This document shows, piece after piece, positions 1-12,400 of a stretch of DNA of 64,000 nt. Origin of the DNA: Bolinopsis microptera (taxonomy: Eukaryota; Ctenophora; Tentaculata; Lobata; Bolinopsidae). The stretch spans positions 5,372,460 to 5,436,459 of the forward strand of contig NC_087083.1 in assembly GCF_026151205.1 (NCBI RefSeq), in the 5' to 3' direction. Below the pieces are notes generated by a model. That model was not told where the DNA came from and searched no databases. It saw only the letters and a list, made by a program, of their open reading frames with translations. The translations under genes and the position numbers were made by a program. Within the stretch, counting starts at the first letter, position 1, and every line of letters begins with the position of its first letter.

Positions 1-2046
1 TAAATGAGAAGGTTTTGTCCGAGAACCAACTGTCTATCCAACCAATGCAATCATTTGTTGAGTTTATGTCGAAATCAGTCAACAGTTCAATACATCTAGA
101 AGAAACTCATCCTGAGGAGATTCTTGAAATAATTCAAGAATTCGTTAACGGAAAAGCCAGTGATATACCAATAGCAGTTATCAAGAAACCGGCTCATCTC
201 TTATCCAACATATTAGCAAATTTGTATAATACATGTATTCAAAAAGGCACGTTCCCATCCATATTCAAAATAGGCAAAGTAACTCCTATCCATAAAAAAG
301 ATAATAAAGAAAATATTGAAAATTATAGACCTGTGTCAATATTGCCAATCTTTGGTAAAATATTTGAAAAAATAATATACAAACGGCTTTATACCTTTTT
401 CACTGCTAATGACATTCTCAGTAATGAACAATTTGGTTTTCGAAAAGGCCACTCAACCTCACATGCACTCCACAAATCAGTTCATTCAATCACAACATCA
501 ACATCCAGTGGTAATCATGTTCTAGGAATCTTTATTGACCTAAGCAAAGCTTTTGATACTCTTGACCATGGCATTCTCCTGAGGAAACTGGAAAATTATG
601 GGGTTAGAGGTCTAGCTCTAGGACTTCTAAAAAGCTATTTATCCGATAGATCACAGTATGTTTCATTTCTCAACACTACATCAGAGACTATGAATGTAAA
701 ATATGGAGTTCCCCAAGGTTCCATACTAGGCCCTCTACTTTTCTTATTATATATGAACGACATAATAAACTGTTACAAAGGCGATGAATGCAAATTTGTG
801 CTCTATGCTGATGACACAAATATATTTATCACTGGACCGTCCAAAGAAGCAACATACTTGAAGGCCAATAAAGTTCTTGATTTCGTATGCAAATTCATGA
901 GAATTAATCTCTTACATATAAATATGTCTAAATGCTGCTACATACATTTTCTACCTGCATACGAATCTGATGAAACCTGCGCCAGGGTTAGGCCGTATGC
1001 CAATGAACATGACAAATCACAAGGAATATTTATAAATGGACACAAAATTGTCAAGGTTAGCAACACCAAATTTCTTGGTGTAGTAATTGATGAAAAACTT
1101 AGCTGGGGCCCACATATAGAATATCTAAGAAAAAAAATTAGATCCACTACAGGAGCACTTAACAGGATTAAACATTCAGTTCCAGGGGAACACTACCAAA
1201 AAATATACTCTGCATTATTGGAATCACATCTTGCTTACGGAATAAGTGTTTGGGGCTCAGCTCTCAAAGACCAACCAAACGATAAGCTGTTCATAACTCA
1301 GAAACGTTGTATAAGAATCCTTTTTGGAGACCTAAATGCATACCTCGACAAACATGCCACTTGTGCACGAGCCAGACCTTATACAAAACAGAGGTTAGGA
1401 GCTGCTTTTTTCGAAAAAGAGCACACCAAGCCCATTTTTAATCGACTAAAATTGCTTACCGTTCAAAACTTGTACAAATACCACTGTATATCTGAGATAT
1501 TTCGAATTATGAAATTTCGCACTCCATACTCGTTGTATTGTACTATAGACTCATCAAAACGTGATACAAGCAATGTCATAATTCTCCCAAGAAAAACCAA
1601 CACTTTTCTTTATATAGCCTCCAAATTGTGGAATAGCATACATAAACGGATTCTAAATGAGAATGGGGAAATCCTCACTACTTCTGTAGCTTTGGTTAAA
1701 TTACGCTGTAAAAGTATCATCCTGGGATCTCAATCCATCAACAATAATAACACCTGGACTTACCACAACTTTCACATCGCCCCTCACTCAATCACAGACC
1801 AAACCATTTCATCACTCACTCACCAAATTGCCGACCCAATATCTATTGAAGTGGCGAAAATTTTCTAGACAAATGATATTTCGATATTATTGCTGCAGCA
1901 GATACAAATACCAACATTATTATATTCCCAAACGTTTGAACCTTTAAATTAACTAGGAAAGTCAATCCTCAACTTGACTTTTACTGTTTTAAACAGATAT
2001 GATGATATTAACTTAATTTATTATTATTATTATTATTATTTTTTTT
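1..2046 (+). mobile_element. Non-LTR retrotransposon (CR1/jockey-like), 3' part
   Basis: The window opens inside a non-LTR retrotransposon. An open reverse transcriptase frame runs from the first bases to 1868, then about 150 bp of 3' UTR, then a (TTA)n tract at about 2018-2042 that ends in a T run. Short tandem tails of this kind are usual at the 3' end of LINE elements of the CR1/L2/jockey groups. The 5' part, including any apurinic-type endonuclease and ORF1, lies outside the window. I saw no target-site duplication because the 5' boundary is missing. Confidence 0.8.
3..1868 (+). CDS. Non-LTR retrotransposon reverse transcriptase, 5'-partial
   Basis: The frame is open from base 3 (Asn-Glu-Lys-Val...) to the TAG at 1866-1868, so the protein continues upstream of the window and no start is assigned. 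The reverse transcriptase motifs appear in order: NYRPVSILP, FGFRKGHSTSHAL, the motif A segment FIDLSKAFDTLDH, the motif B segment GVPQGSILGPLLF, the catalytic FVLYADD, and the thumb-side FLGVVIDEKLSW. The catalytic aspartates of FIDLSKAFD and YADD are intact and there are no internal stops, so this copy may be recent. The C-terminal region has the EHTKPIFNRL/NLYKYH segment common in animal CR1/jockey-like elements. A TCARxRPY motif occurs twice, about 125 residues apart. Exact clade assignment needs a tree. Confidence 0.9.
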   Translation, partial: NEKVLSENQLSIQPMQSFVEFMSKSVNSSIHLEETHPEEILEIIQEFVNGKASDIPIAVIKKPAHLLSNILANLYNTCIQKGTFPSIFKIGKVTPIHKKDNKENIENYRPVSILPIFGKIFEKIIYKRLYTFFTANDILSNEQFGFRKGHSTSHALHKSVHSITTSTSSGNHVLGIFIDLSKAFDTLDHGILLRKLENYGVRGLALGLLKSYLSDRSQYVSFLNTTSETMNVKYGVPQGSILGPLLFLLYMNDIINCYKGDECKFVLYADDTNIFITGPSKEATYLKANKVLDFVCKFMRINLLHINMSKCCYIHFLPAYESDETCARVRPYANEHDKSQGIFINGHKIVKVSNTKFLGVVIDEKLSWGPHIEYLRKKIRSTTGALNRIKHSVPGEHYQKIYSALLESHLAYGISVWGSALKDQPNDKLFITQKRCIRILFGDLNAYLDKHATCARARPYTKQRLGAAFFEKEHTKPIFNRLKLLTVQNLYKYHCISEIFRIMKFRTPYSLYCTIDSSKRDTSNVIILPRKTNTFLYIASKLWNSIHKRILNENGEILTTSVALVKLRCKSIILGSQSINNNNTWTYHNFHIAPHSITDQTISSLTHQIADPISIEVAKIF

Positions 2047-3304
2047 ACATACTCCTTCTTAGTGTGGTGACTTGGGGTCCATAAATATAACAATACAAGC
2101 TGATAAACCAAAAAGAACAACTGGGGTAGGTAGGTAGCCCTGGTGGGTGCGTAAACTTTACGGCCTGCTCTCTCCAAGATCAGCCTGCTTCTCCATTTTA
2201 CCGTGAAGCCCCATTTCTTATGAAGAAATGCAAAGCTACTAGGATTTTTCCAGCATTCATTTTGAACAATTGTAATTTAAATACAGACATTTTATTTCCT
2301 AATCATCTTCCTCTGGACTTCTCTGTGTTTTTGCTTCAATTTGTTCGCAAGTTAAGAGTCTAAAGAGAAATTCTCCAAGAGAAATCAAGTTCAAATGCGA
2401 CTCATAAATATAGCCCCCTTGAACTATTTAGCCTAATTTCTAGTTTTTATAAAATATACAATGCAAGTGCAGGTTTACTAATCTTAATCTACTTAACAAC
2501 TCAATAGCCCAAGTCACCATACCCGTAGTATATTCCATGGTAATAGAAGAGCTTTAAAGTTTTTCAAATTGTTGCTATAATTGATTTAAATAAAAATTTG
2601 TTGTTTTCTTGAAAAATTTGTTGTTTTCTTGAATGTTGGACTGAATACACCCCTGCTTTGCAGCATCATCTGTGGTTCCTTGTCTTACTATATGTAAAGC
2701 GAGACGATATATATGAATTCAATAGGTACTAATTATTTTAGTCTCTTGAGTCTTGACACCATTTAGGGTTATACGGGTTCCTGCTAGTATAACTAACTCA
2801 AATATTTGCCGACAAAGTGCTGTTACATACAATTTTACTTTACAAGTTTGTTTATTTATTTCAATAAGAATATTGTGATATTTTGAAAAATGATTATTTT
2901 TGACAGTGAATTAGAACTTTTAATTTAAAGTTCTAAGGGAATAAAAGAACCATTCTGTCAGAAACAGAACTATTGGTATGGTCATTATTTGAGATCAGAG
3001 CAAAAAACTAACAAAGATTAATTTATGTTTCATATGGCCAAGCTTTGTAGCATCCGGTCAAGTTTGCAACATCTGACCAACTTTAAGATGAGAGCGATTC
3101 TGGTGCTTGTTAGCAATAAGGTTAAAGAGAAATCTTGCTGTGTCATGTGACTGAGTCTCGAAAGTCTAAATTTTAAAATTTTTGATCTTTTATGTTCTAT
3201 TTGGTAGGATTTTCGATGAAAGAAAATTAAGAATACTGTCTGTCAACTTGATGATTACTTATCACTTATCAGCAGCTAGAATGTGAAGCAAAACAGTATG
3301 ATCT
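2047..3304. other. Intergenic / upstream of the MANSC-LDLa gene
   Basis: AT-rich sequence with no supported coding exon. A 20-bp tandem duplication (aaaaatttgttgttttcttg) lies at about 2594-2633. The promoter and 5' UTR of the downstream gene presumably lie in the right half, but I see no convincing core promoter element. Confidence 0.4.
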
Positions 3305-3445
3305 ATGGCATGGACTTCAGTTTACACGCTATCCTGTTCTTTTCTTGTCATTGTTTGTAGCCTCGAAACCTGCTCACTCTCCTCCAAACAGTATCCTGAG
3401 TTAGAATTGAAAAATGCATCAAACTATACGAGAAACTGTCCACTG
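3305..3445 (+). CDS. MANSC-LDLa gene exon 1 (signal peptide)
   Basis: It starts at ATG 3305 and ends at a CTG|GTAAGT donor, phase 0, 47 codons. The hydrophobic stretch [13 protein letters not shown] gives a signal peptide. Two N-glycosylation sequons (NAS, NYT) follow, and then Cys45, the first cysteine of the MANSC-like module. Confidence 0.7.
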
Positions 3446-6400
3446 GTAAGTTCTCATTGGCTTGGTGTTTGTAGCACAATTTTTTCCCTACTATTGCCGA
3501 AAGCAAAAAGATCATAAGTATTGGTTAGGACAGCAAGCTACTCCTTCGTAACATATACCAGGCCCTTTTATTTCTGTGGAGGCGTCTATTTTGCCGCATG
3601 CGACACCAGTCATGAGCTAATTTATTACACCCACAGAGACCAGATTTAATGTCCATGATATATTTCAACGATTATATTAACTTGAAGCCCAAGTTACCAA
3701 CTATAATCGATTTATTTAAAATTACTTCTCCCAGATTTCAGTGGCATCAGAACAGATATGTATCAAAGAGTTTTGTAGAATAGTTGAAGCAAGAAATGAC
3801 TGTTATGGTAATGCTATCCAGTTACTAAAAGATGGTAAATAGTCAAACTATATATGCAGGGATTGGGAAATTATAATATAATGATCAGTAAAAACTAAAA
3901 TAGTCGTTTTTTCATAAAGCTATAAGTAATAAGTGTAGATAATTTCTCAATTTTAGCTCACTCTTTTTATTAATATGCTTTTAAATAATTTGTAAACTAA
4001 ATAAATTTTTCAGGTACGGGATTTATATGCTACATTTTACAGTTACACAGCTGCCCCGGGTCATCTGGCTGTCAGTTTGAAAAAAGGGTTGGGTCCAAGA
4101 TTCTTCTTTCAGACAATTTCAAAAAACCTGAAGGTTTGTCAAGCAAGTTGTAGGTATTGATATCTGGCCTTTATATGGAAACTGTAGCTTAGCAAAGCTT
4201 GTCACGAGTCTAACAATGAGACATATGAACTGAATATTTTTGCTGTGTCTTTATTTACATTTTTTATTGAGACCTTATTATTTAATTTAACTGAATTCCT
4301 CAGAGTATGATGTAGTGTGTCCAGAAATGCACCGTTGTGCAAGTGGAAAATGTTTGGACAAGATAAACATTTGTGACGGTATAACGGACTGTCCAGATGG
4401 TAGCGATGAACTCGCATGTGTTCAAGATGGTAAGTTTTTGTAATTTAATGATAAAAAGTATTATAAAGGTTGACATTATTTTCGTAGTGCTTTATTTGGT
4501 TGTTTGCATTCATTATTAACTGATTTATAATTATATTTCAAACAAAATATCGGTCAATCTGATAAATTATGATAGATTCAAGTTCTTCTGCTTCCTTGCT
4601 TCAGGTATTGGTGAACTACCCTCAACCACAAATTACATCACTATTATTATTTTCTCATTATCTTATTTAAATATGATCCCTTATATATATCATTAATTTT
4701 AAACTAATTTCCCACTATTTGTAATCCTCGTTGTTTCAGAGAGTTGTGATGCGCCAAACAACTTTGTATGTCGGAGTGATGGAAAATGTATACCATCCTC
4801 TCTAAAGTGCGATGGAGTTATTGACTGTACAGATGGTTCTGATGAGATGGGGTGTACGGAGTATTGTGAGTGTAATTATAGTTCTTAATTAATGAGTACG
4901 GAGTATTGTGAGTGTAATTATAGTTCTTAATTAATGAGTACGGAGTATTGTGAGTGTAATTATAGTTCTTAATTACGGAGTATTGTGAGTGTAATTATAG
5001 TTCTTAATTAATGAGTACGGAGTATTGTGAGTGTAATTATAGAACTGTTAATTAATGAGTACGGAGTATTGTGAGTGTAATTATAGAACTGTTAATTAAT
5101 GAGTACGGAGTATTGTGAGTGTAATTATAGTTCTTAATTAATGAGTACGGAGTATTGTGAGTGTAATTATAGTTCTTAATTAATGAGTACGGAGTATTGT
5201 GAGTGTAATTATAGTTCTTAATTAATGAGTACGGAGTATTGTGAGTGTAATTATAGTTCTTAATTAATGAGTACGGAGTATTGTGAGTGTAATTATAGTT
5301 CTTAATTAATGAGTACGGAGTATTGTGAGTGTAATTATAGTTCTTAATTAATGAGTACGGAGTATTGTGAGTGTAATTATAGAACTGTTAATTAATGAGT
5401 ACGGAGTATTGTGAGTGTAATTATAGAACTGTTAATTAATGAGTACGGAGTATTGTGAGTGTAATTATAGTTCTTAATTAATGAGTACGGAGTATTGTGA
5501 GTGTAATTATAGTTCTTAATTAATGAGTACGGAGTATTGTGAGTGTAATTATAGAACTGTTAATTAATGAGTACGGAGTATTGTGAGTGTAATTATAGTT
5601 CTTAATTAATGAGTACGGAGTATTGTGAGTGTAATTATAGAACTGTTAATTAATGAGTACGGAGTATTGTGAGTGTAATTATAGTTCTTAATTAATGAGT
5701 ACGGAGTATTGTGAGTGTAATTATAGTTCTTAATTAATGAGTACGGAGTATTGTGAGTGTAATTATAGTTCTTAATTAATGAGTACGGAGTATTGTGAGT
5801 GTAATTATAGAACTGTTAATTAATGAGTACGGAGTATTGTGAGTGTAATTATAGAACTGTTAATTAATGAGTACGGAGTATTGTGAGTGTAATTATAGTT
5901 CTTAATTAATGAGTACGGAGTATTGTGAGTGTAATTATAGAACTGTTAATTAATGAGTACGGAGTATTGTGAGTGTAATTATAGAACTGTTAATTAATGA
6001 GTACGGAGTATTGTGAGTGTAATTATAGTTCTTAATTAATGAGTACGGAGTATTGTGAGTGTAATTATAGAACTGTTAATTAATGAGTACGGAGTATTGT
6101 GAGTGTAATTATAGAACTGTTAATTAATGAGTACGGAGTATTGTGAGTGTAATTATAGAACTGTTAATTAATGAGTACGGAGTATTGTGAGTGTAATTAT
6201 AGAACTGTTAATTAATGAGTACGGAGTATTGTGAGTGTAATTATAGTTCTTAATTAATGAGTACGGAGTATTGTGAGTGTAATTTTAGAACTGTTAATTA
6301 ATGAGTACGGAGTATTGTGAGTGTAATTATAGTTCTTAATTAATGAGTACGGAGTATTGTGAGTGTAATTATAGTTCTTAATTAATGAGTACGGAGTATT

Positions 6401-9400
6401 GTGAGTGTAATTATAGTTCTTAATTAATGAGTACGGAGTATTGTGAGTGTAATTATAGAACTGTTAATTAATGAGTACGGAGTATTGTGAGTGTAATTAT
6501 AGAACTGTTAATTAATGAGTACGGAGTATTGTGAGTGTAATTATAGTTCTTAATTAATGAGTACGGAGTATTGTGAGTGTAATTATAGTTCTTAATTAAT
6601 GAGTACGGAGTATTGTGAGTGTAATTATAGAACTGTTAATTAATGAGTACGGAGTATTGTGAGTGTAATTATAGTTGTTAATTAATGAGTACGGAGTATT
6701 GTGAGTGTAATTATAGAACTGTTAATTAATGAGTACGGAGTATTGTGAGTGTAATTATAGAACTGTTAATTAATGAGTACGGAGTATTGTGAGTGTAATT
6801 ATAGAACTGTTAATTAATGAGTACGGAGTATTGTGAGTGTAATTATAGTTCTTAATTAATGAGTACGGAGTATTGTGAGTGTAATTATAGAACTGTTAAT
6901 TAATGAGTACGGAGTATTGTGAGTGTAATTATAGTTCTTAATTAATGAGTACGGAGTATTGTGAGTGTAATTATAGTTGTTAATTAATGAGTACGGAGTA
7001 TTGTGAGTGTAATTATAGAACTGTTAATTAATGAGTACGGAGTATTGTGAGTGTAATTATAGAACTGTTAATTAATGAGTACGGAGTATTGTGAGTGTAA
7101 TTATAGTTCTTAATTAATGAGTACGGAGTATTGTGAGTGTAATTATAGAACTGTTAATTAATGAGTACGGAGTATTGTGAGTGTAATTATAGTTGTTAAT
7201 TAATGAGTACGGAGTATTGTGAGTGTAATTATAGTTGTTAATTAATGAGTACGGAGTATTGTGAGTGTTATTATAGTTGCTAATTAATGTGTACGGAGTA
7301 TTGTGAGTGTAATTATAGAACTGTTAATTAATGAGTACGGAGTATTGTGAGTGTAATTATAGTTCTTAATTAATGAGTACGGAGTATTGTGAGTGTAATC
7401 ATAGTTGTTAATTAATGAGTACGGAGTATTGTGAGTGTAATTATAGTTGTTAATTAATGAGTACGGAGTATTGTGAGTGTAATTATAGTTGTTAATTAAT
7501 GAGTTAATTAATGAGTTAATTAATTCCATTAATTTTTTTTGAAAATATTCGAAAAATATATTACATTAATATTTATAACAACGTATATCAATAAGATTTT
7601 TAGCATCAATTCATTGAGTCCATGTGCATGGGACTCCTAATTAGCTAATCAACTAGTTAACTAAGCTTTGATACAAAGCATGCAAACTCAAAGTCACTCT
7701 CATCCTGGTCGATTCCTGCAGTAAATGCTCATGTACTTCCATTGATTGTACTGCACTTGGATTAATCTAATTCTAAAGTGTGCGATGTACAATATTCAGC
7801 ATCAATGTTATTAGGTCATATTTCAATACTGCTGTTGAGTATGAACTCTGCAATGTGTTTACTGTAGATAATGATGTGGAGACTGGAGAGGTTATCCGTG
7901 TTTTCTTTTGGAGGACCGAGCTCACTATTATTAGTAAATGAATTAATGCAATACATGTACATGACGTTATCTTAGCAGTAAACGTTACTGATAGTATAAG
8001 TAGGTTTAATAAAATGGACTCAAGTTAGAGTGCAGTATTGTTGTTGTTGTTGATGTCCGCTGTCTGCATAAGTTAATCGTGTAATGTGTAATGTGTAATG
8101 ACAATGTGTAATGTGTAATGTGTAATGTGTAATGTGTAATGTGTAATGTGTAATGTGTAATGTGTAATGTGTAATGTGTAATGTGTATACATGATAAACA
8201 TGGAGAACTATATTCGTTTTAATTCACACCATGAGCGCCTCAAACAATTTGTCATAATATAACTTAGTGTTGATTGTTGAGAGTAATTGTATTTATAGGA
8301 TATATAGCAACTTTTTACCAGTATAAAATGTACATTGTACAATATAAAGGGTGTGTTAAGTGTACAATTTATTTGGTGTAGAGTGTAGAGTGTAGAGTGT
8401 ATAGTGTAGTGTAGAGTGTAGAGTGTAGAGTGTAGAGTGTAGAGTGTTGAGTGTAGAGTGTATAGTGTAGAGTGTAGAGTGTTGAGTGTAGAGTGTAGAG
8501 TGTAGAGTGTAGAGTGTAGAGTGTAGAGTGTAGAGTGTAGAGTGATGAGTGTAGAGTGTAGAGTGTTGAGTGTAGAGTGTAGAGTGTAGAGTGTATAGTG
8601 TTGAGTGTAGAGTGTAGAGTGTTGAGTGTAGAGTGTAGAGTGTTGAGTGTTGTGTGTAGAGTGTAGAGTGATAAGTGTTGAGTGTCGAGTGTAGAGTGTA
8701 CATTATGCTATGATTCTACTGTTGTCTGTACGATGCTATAATTACGCCTGCTGATCAGATATGATTATATATGCTGATTGCTGATGAGGTATTGTTTGTT
8801 TAATTATGTGCTATTGTTTGTATAATTATGTGCTATAAATACAATTGGCACACTCTTTGAAATTTTAAAGTTTCTCATACATATTAAAGAAGATAAGTGC
8901 AGCGAATGTGTGGCTCTTCTATATAGTACATGTACCAAATGTAACCTTACTATACACTTACCTTGCTTGTAAAGGTAAAGGTACGGAGTCCAATATGTTA
9001 TATATCATTTATTGAGCGCAATATATTAACTCCACTGTACCCCGAGCTGAGTACAGTTCTGTTAGTATTCTACAATCAGTGAGATATATCTACTCCTCCG
9101 TACTGAGAGCTGAAACAGTACAGTTCCCACTTCCTAGTCTCTCAATCGAACACTGACTGTATAAGTGTGTTAATATCAGCAATATATAACAATATATCTG
9201 TATATATATTACTAGTAATATATCTAGAAATATATCTAGAAATATATCTAGAAATATATAGCAAATTATAGCAATGCAGCGCTCAACCATTTTATACGCA
9301 GTATCTGCAATATTTTCAGTGTTTCAACCCTTTTTAAAAGGATTATAGACTTGGTCACAAGTGAAAAGGTGAGCCACCTTGTCTTGCTTCTTCGAATTAT

Positions 9401-12400
9401 ACAGGAGAATTGTTTAGGCTGAGGCTGAGGCTGAGGCTGAGGCTGAGGCTGAGGCTGAGGCTGAGGCTGTTATCTGTTATATTATGTAAGATATGATCTA
9501 CATAACACATAATATTTAGTATGTCATTATATCAGGTGATGTACTGAATATTAGAGTGTGTGTGTGAAGCGATGTGTAGTATCAAATAACACCGGAACAT
9601 GATATGATAACGTGACTGGTACTGGTGTATGAGTGGTTTTATTGCTTATTTTACTGTAATATATAACTGCTTCCACCTGATCCAAAGTAACACAATGTTA
9701 TATAGTTATATCATATATGCATATTATATATAATGTGATTAGTGGTATACACTATACACTTTACATATATAATATGTAGTAAAGCGAGGATTTTGGCAAA
9801 ACGTGTTGGCTAAAATGTATTAGGTTAGGGTTGGTGTAAAGATAAGGATCCTAGAGCAGGAGGTTCTGGTACAGGACAGGTATATCCTGATGTAGGGTGA
9901 TTTATCCAAATACAATATCTTTTCTATAACAGAATTAGGCATCATTACTCGATCATTAATCAATCTTATCTGAATATATGGTTATTATTTAATATTTATA
10001 CTTAATACTTATTTTACGTATGTAAACTGACCGAAGATACAGCCGATTTAAATATAAGACACTTTAAACACAACTCGATTACCACAAAACCGATCAAAAT
10101 TCCGGTCGAGCAATCATTGCACGTGCGCATTCTAACACTGTTGCTAGGCAACCTTATGCTTTTTACCTAACTTCCTATTCCTCATATAATTTGCACGTGG
10201 CCGGTCGTACATGTACAATATACATAGTAGAATTATAGTAGAGAATATGTTATTACAGTTTTCAATTTTCATATTACCTGGCATGTTACCTTGTAATTCT
10301 AATGACTGGCATATAACTGGCATATTATTGTATAATAACTGGCAATGTTGTGAAGGCTGATTTTCAATGTGAGCACAGTACGTTTTTCTATTGAACTTGC
10401 CAACAATTTATAATTATGCAGCGATATCACAATATTTTTTTGAGAAATTCTAGAAGAATGTTTGTATGGCTTTTTAAACTAGAGATATGAAAACTGTACA
10501 GACATGGGAATATGGTATTGCTGTTAAAGTCTTGAATTCGGAATCTGTCTTTTTTTCGAATATAAAATATAAAAGGTTTCTACTGCCCACTTGCACTTTC
10601 GAAATATAAACCAGTGAGTTTGATAGGGAAATCAACTAATTAATAAAGTAAAGTAAAGTTTATGACATCACATGTCTACAAAATATCATCGCACTAGCCA
10701 CTATGTGAAAAAATATATAATAAATATTTCCTCACCAACATCAGTTATCAAATACAATATATTAAAAAGTTTATCAAATAAAGTATCCTATTTTAAACAC
10801 CCTGATTTTTCAGTGACAAGAAGAAAGGCTAACACAACGTTGATGATCACTGCTATCTCAGTTGGAGTGGTGTTATCTTTGTTACTTATAGTCCTAATGT
10901 TCGCTTGTGGCCAGAAGTTGTACCTCAATCATTTTGAGCAGAGAGAACGGCTGAGAAATCTCAGACTTGGATCGTGTGAGTGGATAATTAATTACCAGTT
11001 AGTAGTGTAATTGATTATTGAAACTGTAAAGTAATTTGACTTGAAATTTTGTGTATCAATATTTGTTTTTTGGTTTTGTTAGTTGCTTAATAAACATTAG
11101 CCTTGACCGATAAACCACAGTCCAATAAATTAATCATTTATCAATTAAACATTTGCTAATGAACTAATTAAATATAAACACCTCCGGGATACAGCTAAGG
11201 GACGGATAGAAAATAAGCGTTATTTTGATCCATCCCGCTGTTTTCCCCGCTTACTAAGTCATCCCTGGACAGTTTTAATAATCCCACCCACATTCACTCA
11301 ACCCGGTTTTGTTTATTGTGTGATCGCTTGTCTTCGACTAAGTCTAGTTTTCATTTTCCCTCGAGAAACTAAAAAATTTAGTAACATACGTCTCTTACTT
11401 CTCCGATCCCATTTTCCATTTTCCATACTGATCTCAAATAACGAGAATGAAAAGTAAATTTTAAATCGAATTACTCCTAGCAGTATCCCGGAGGAGTTTT
11501 TAACACAAAACGCCTCACGTTTTATATTAAAATAACCCCTAGCGCTACACACTCTGAATTGTTATCCGCTTATCCTTCGCGCCACGGGACAAATTGAAAT
11601 ATAATCCCTGTGTGTGCGGTACGGGCCTGATGTGTGTTATAAACTATAAATTGAATAAATAAATTCTAACATTTATTGCACGCTTCGATATTAAAATATA
11701 CCCAACAAGAGGTACATTTAAGCGAGACTTCTTTATTACTTTATTAGTTCAGAATTTATGGACAAATAACTTATCTTCTCATTTCAGCTGGCGCTGACTA
11801 CGTCGTGAGACTGTTGCCGGGAGAGGCCCCTTTTCAAGACACCCTACCTCCATCATATCACGATTCTATGATACCCGCTCGTCAGTAGCTTTATTAATGA
11901 TAATTTGATTAACTTTTAATGAGAGCTGTTAATCATTTTAAATCTGTATTTGTAATTCATTAACATAACTGAATTTTACATGATATTTTTATGAGCTTTC
12001 AATAAATTGTGATATAATCTGATGATTTTCTTAACTTAACATAAGAGTATGTTAACATAAGAGTATGTTAAGTCTCTAACATAAGAGTATGTTAAGTCTT
12101 CTTATTCTTAAAATAAGAAGAATAAAATAAGAATAAAAAAGAATATTGTATCGAAATAGATTATGAATCACCATTCTAATACTTTTAAATGAATCTGTTT
12201 TGTTCAGCAGGGGAAGGACCGCCAGAGTATGAACCAGAAAGTAGCTTAGAAAGGTATGTCATTATACACAGTTACACATTTGAGTGTAAAGTCAGCTAGC
12301 GCGCTATATATAATATAACTCAATTCCAGTAATGTGTCACTGTTATTTCTGAAAATAGCGATTTTGATAAAGTATGTTTTGTAGCGCGCGGATCAAGAAT

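Noticed and set aside
4854-7523. CRISPR-like regular repeats
   Set aside because: Units abut with no unique spacers and the genome is animal; this is a minisatellite.
8356-8703. 115-codon Tyr-Thr-Leu-His-Ser ORF
   Set aside because: Artefact of the 7-bp repeat, which is open in every frame.
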